Below, piece by piece: positions 5,804-7,008 of a DNA stretch of 7,008 nucleotides (the stretch's first letter is position 1; each line of letters begins with the position of its first letter). The stretch is from Deltaproteobacteria bacterium (GTDB lineage: Bacteria; Desulfobacterota; JADFXK01). The stretch covers positions 1 through 7,008 of the forward strand of contig JADFYA010000199.1 in NCBI GenBank assembly GCA_015233285.1, read 5' to 3'. The translations under genes and the position numbers were made by a program. The notes under the pieces are model-generated. The model was not told the origin of the DNA. It saw nothing but the letters and a program-made list of their open reading frames with translations, and did no database searches.

Positions 5804-6119
5804 TTGTCAAGAAAAAAACCCAACCCAGGGGAAAGGCTCCGCCGGAAAGGGCTCAAAACGGGCATGGAATTCCAAACAACCGTTAAAGATTTTCCAAATA
5901 GGTTGAAAAGTCTGCACATTCCTTCAGATGCGTCAATTCGGGTAATTATAGACGCCATTCAGGTGGAACCGGAGCAAAAGGTTCAAGAGTCAGGGGAACC
6001 AGAAGAGAAGAAAGACCGGTGGGCAAGTAGTTGCAAAAATAAGTAAAGCTGATCCTCTTAGGGGCAGGTCGGAAGACCTTAATAAAATTATTCGTGAATT
6101 CAGAGATCAATGTCGTTGA
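5804..6119 (+). pseudogene. Antitoxin-like small protein gene, frameshifted near its 3' end
   Basis: The first frame runs from TTG 5804 (or ATG 5864, residue 21, with GGAAAGG upstream) through MEFQTTVKDFPNRLKSLHIP and SDASIRVIID to KKDRWA, then stops at 6046 after unrelated residues. From base 6027 the next frame continues with VVAKISKADPLRGRSEDLNK and IIREFRDQ, stopping at TGA 6117-6119. The combination RWAxV-xKIS-x3-PLRGRSEDL-x4-REFR is, as I remember, the C-terminal signature of small antitoxin-like proteins found in anaerobic bacteria, usually just upstream of a PIN-type or similar toxin. A one-base gain or two-base loss around GCAAGTAG (6023-6030) explains the shift. Restored length is about 105 residues, or about 85 from the ATG. 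No toxin gene follows, so it is an orphan remnant. The family name is uncertain; the frame break is clear. Confidence 0.65.
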
Positions 6120-6169
6120 CTTAAGCGACGAACAATCGTGCCAACTTTTTTAAAATAGACCATTCCGCA

Positions 6170-6188
6170 TAAGCCCCAACGGGGCTTA
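6170..6188 (-). terminator. Hairpin just after the ABC ATPase gene
   Basis: TAAGCCCC-AAC-GGGGCTTA is a perfect 8-bp stem with a 3-nt loop, starting 7 nt past the ATPase stop codon on the minus strand. No T-run follows directly; a TATTTTAAAAAAG stretch comes about 13 nt later. It also lies 50 nt after the frameshifted antitoxin-like gene on the + strand, so it may serve both convergent transcripts. The position and perfect GC-rich stem support termination; the missing U-tract lowers confidence. Confidence 0.55.
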
Positions 6189-6195
6189 ATCGAAA

Positions 6196-6957
6196 TTAAC
6201 CATTTATTAGAATAGGATCCGATGACCCTCTGCAAGTCAATGACATTGTGCTACTATTAACCAGGAGTTCCACATCGGGACAGGCCGGGGCGTTTAGGAT
6301 TTCAGCAGGTGTGCCGGTTTGCAAAACTTTGCCGTTGACGCAAATAATGAGCTTGTCCGCCAGAGTCAACGCTTCAGTCAGGTCATGGGTCACCAGAACG
6401 GCCGGGATGGGGAAATCCCGTCTGATTTGCTGGAGAAAATTCTGCAGTTCGATGCGGAGCGGGTTATCGCAGGCGGAGAACGGCTCGTCGAGAAGAAGTG
6501 CGTCCGGCCGCCGAATCAAAGCCCGGGCAAAGGCCACGCGCTGTTTCTGTCCACCCGATATCTCATGAGGAAACTTCCGCTCTAATCCTGAAAGCATAAA
6601 TTGTTCGATCATTTCTTCCGCCCGTTGTTTCCGATCATCCCGCCCCAGTCCATGAGCGCCGTAGAGGATGTTGTCTTTGACGGTCATGTGTGGAAAAAGC
6701 GCCAGGTCTTGGAATACGTAGCCGAATGAACGTTTCTGCGGAGAAAGGTCGATGCCCGCCCGGTTATCGAACAAGACCCGTCCATTCAACTGAATGAACC
6801 CTTCATCCGGGGCCATAAGCCCGGCGAGCATCTGCAGAGTCATGGACTTGCCCGCTCCCGAATACCCGAACAGGACGGCCAGTTCATTGCCGATTGACCA
6901 CTCCGTATCAAGCGTGAAATTCCGGAGGACTTTTTTTCCCTTGAAAGATAGACTCAC
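6196..6957 (-). CDS. modC: ABC transporter ATP-binding protein, molybdate/tungstate type (ModC-like) without MOP domain
   Basis: A 253-residue ATPase that would power uptake of an oxyanion, probably molybdate or tungstate, on the inner face of the membrane. Motifs in order: Walker A GYSGAGKS (31-38), Q-loop VFQDLALFPH with Q83, signature ISGGQKQR (133-140), Walker B ALLLDEPF (153-160), switch VTHD with H191. The opening (RNFTLDTEWSIGNELAVLF) and the FQDLALFPHMTVKDNI block resemble ModC. The D-loop reads SACD instead of the common SALD. Classic ModC is about 350 residues with a C-terminal molybdate-binding MOP domain; here the protein ends soon after GTPAEILNAP with a tail of no recognisable domain, so substrate is inferred, and sulfate, phosphate or other anions are not excluded. 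The start is GTG 6957, overlapping the permease stop as GTGA, so the genes are coupled; a hairpin follows the stop. Confidence 0.78.
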   Translation of the reverse strand: MSLSFKGKKVLRNFTLDTEWSIGNELAVLFGYSGAGKSMTLQMLAGLMAPDEGFIQLNGRVLFDNRAGIDLSPQKRSFGYVFQDLALFPHMTVKDNILYGAHGLGRDDRKQRAEEMIEQFMLSGLERKFPHEISGGQKQRVAFARALIRRPDALLLDEPFSACDNPLRIELQNFLQQIRRDFPIPAVLVTHDLTEALTLADKLIICVNGKVLQTGTPAEILNAPACPDVELLVNSSTMSLTCRGSSDPILING

Positions 6958-7008
6958 GATAAGACCCGCTTGTTCAGCTTATTGGCGATATACAGGAACA
7001 GCGCCGCG
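6954..7008 (-). CDS. C-terminal end of an ABC transporter permease (ModB-like), cut by the window edge
   Basis: Only the last 17 codons are inside the window: AALFLYIANKLNKRVLS, then TGA at 6956-6954. A hydrophobic stretch followed by a basic tail is what the end of an ABC permease's last membrane helix looks like on the cytoplasmic side. The stop overlaps the GTG of the ATPase gene by four bases, the normal modB-modC style of coupling. The identification depends mainly on this neighbour; the fragment is too short to assign on its own. Confidence 0.55.
   Translation of the reverse strand, partial: AALFLYIANKLNKRVLS

Noticed and set aside
5752..5958. A 68-codon minus-strand frame over the antitoxin-like gene.
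   Set aside because: No recognisable sequence or ribosome site, and it is antisense to a frame with family-like motifs.

Overview
The window looks like a piece of an anaerobic bacterial chromosome. A large HdrA-type flavoprotein followed by an MvhD-type iron-sulfur protein is typical of sulfate-reducing, syntrophic or acetogenic lineages; Desulfobacterota is my best guess, and this is inference from family knowledge, not a database match. GTG and TTG starts are used alongside ATG.

Layout, left to right. Positions 1-397 (+) are the 3' part of an AbiJ-NTD4-type (abortive infection-like) gene, broken by an internal deletion. Positions 515-1257 (+) hold an intact-looking toxin-antitoxin pair: a small UPF0175-like antitoxin overlapping by ATGA with a DUF3368/PIN-type toxin. 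A short structured intergenic element (1296-1362) separates it from a convergent operon on the minus strand, read 5340 to 1377: a ~1,030-residue double-FAD HdrA protein, then an MvhD domain fused to a 2x[4Fe-4S] ferredoxin domain. The hdrA gene is split by an apparent 13-nt deletion that removes a conserved Q-C-V-G segment and shifts the frame near 4546-4551.

Upstream of hdrA is a 191-bp MITE-like element (5387-5577) with 16-bp terminal inverted repeats (15/16 matching), flanked by a perfect 7-bp direct repeat ATTTATA. That repeat reads TATAAAT on the hdrA strand, so the element may have inserted into the -10 box of the operon. Next comes a small antitoxin-like gene (5804-6119, +) that is frameshifted near 6026 and has no recognisable toxin after it. 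The right edge holds, on the minus strand, a molybdate/tungstate-type ABC transporter ATPase lacking the usual C-terminal MOP domain, translationally coupled (GTGA) to the last codons of a permease gene.

The intact HdrA-MvhD pair would carry electrons between a flavin-based (probably bifurcating) site and a partner dehydrogenase or hydrogenase. In this copy both the promoter and the coding sequence appear hit. Three genes in 7 kb (AbiJ-like, HdrA, antitoxin-like) have their family sequence continuing in a second frame, so the region is either a decaying accessory island or contains assembly errors. The deletions are not at homopolymers, which favours real decay. I see no clearly new defence or metabolic system; the most informative signals are the MITE with its duplicated promoter box and the reconstructable gene breaks.
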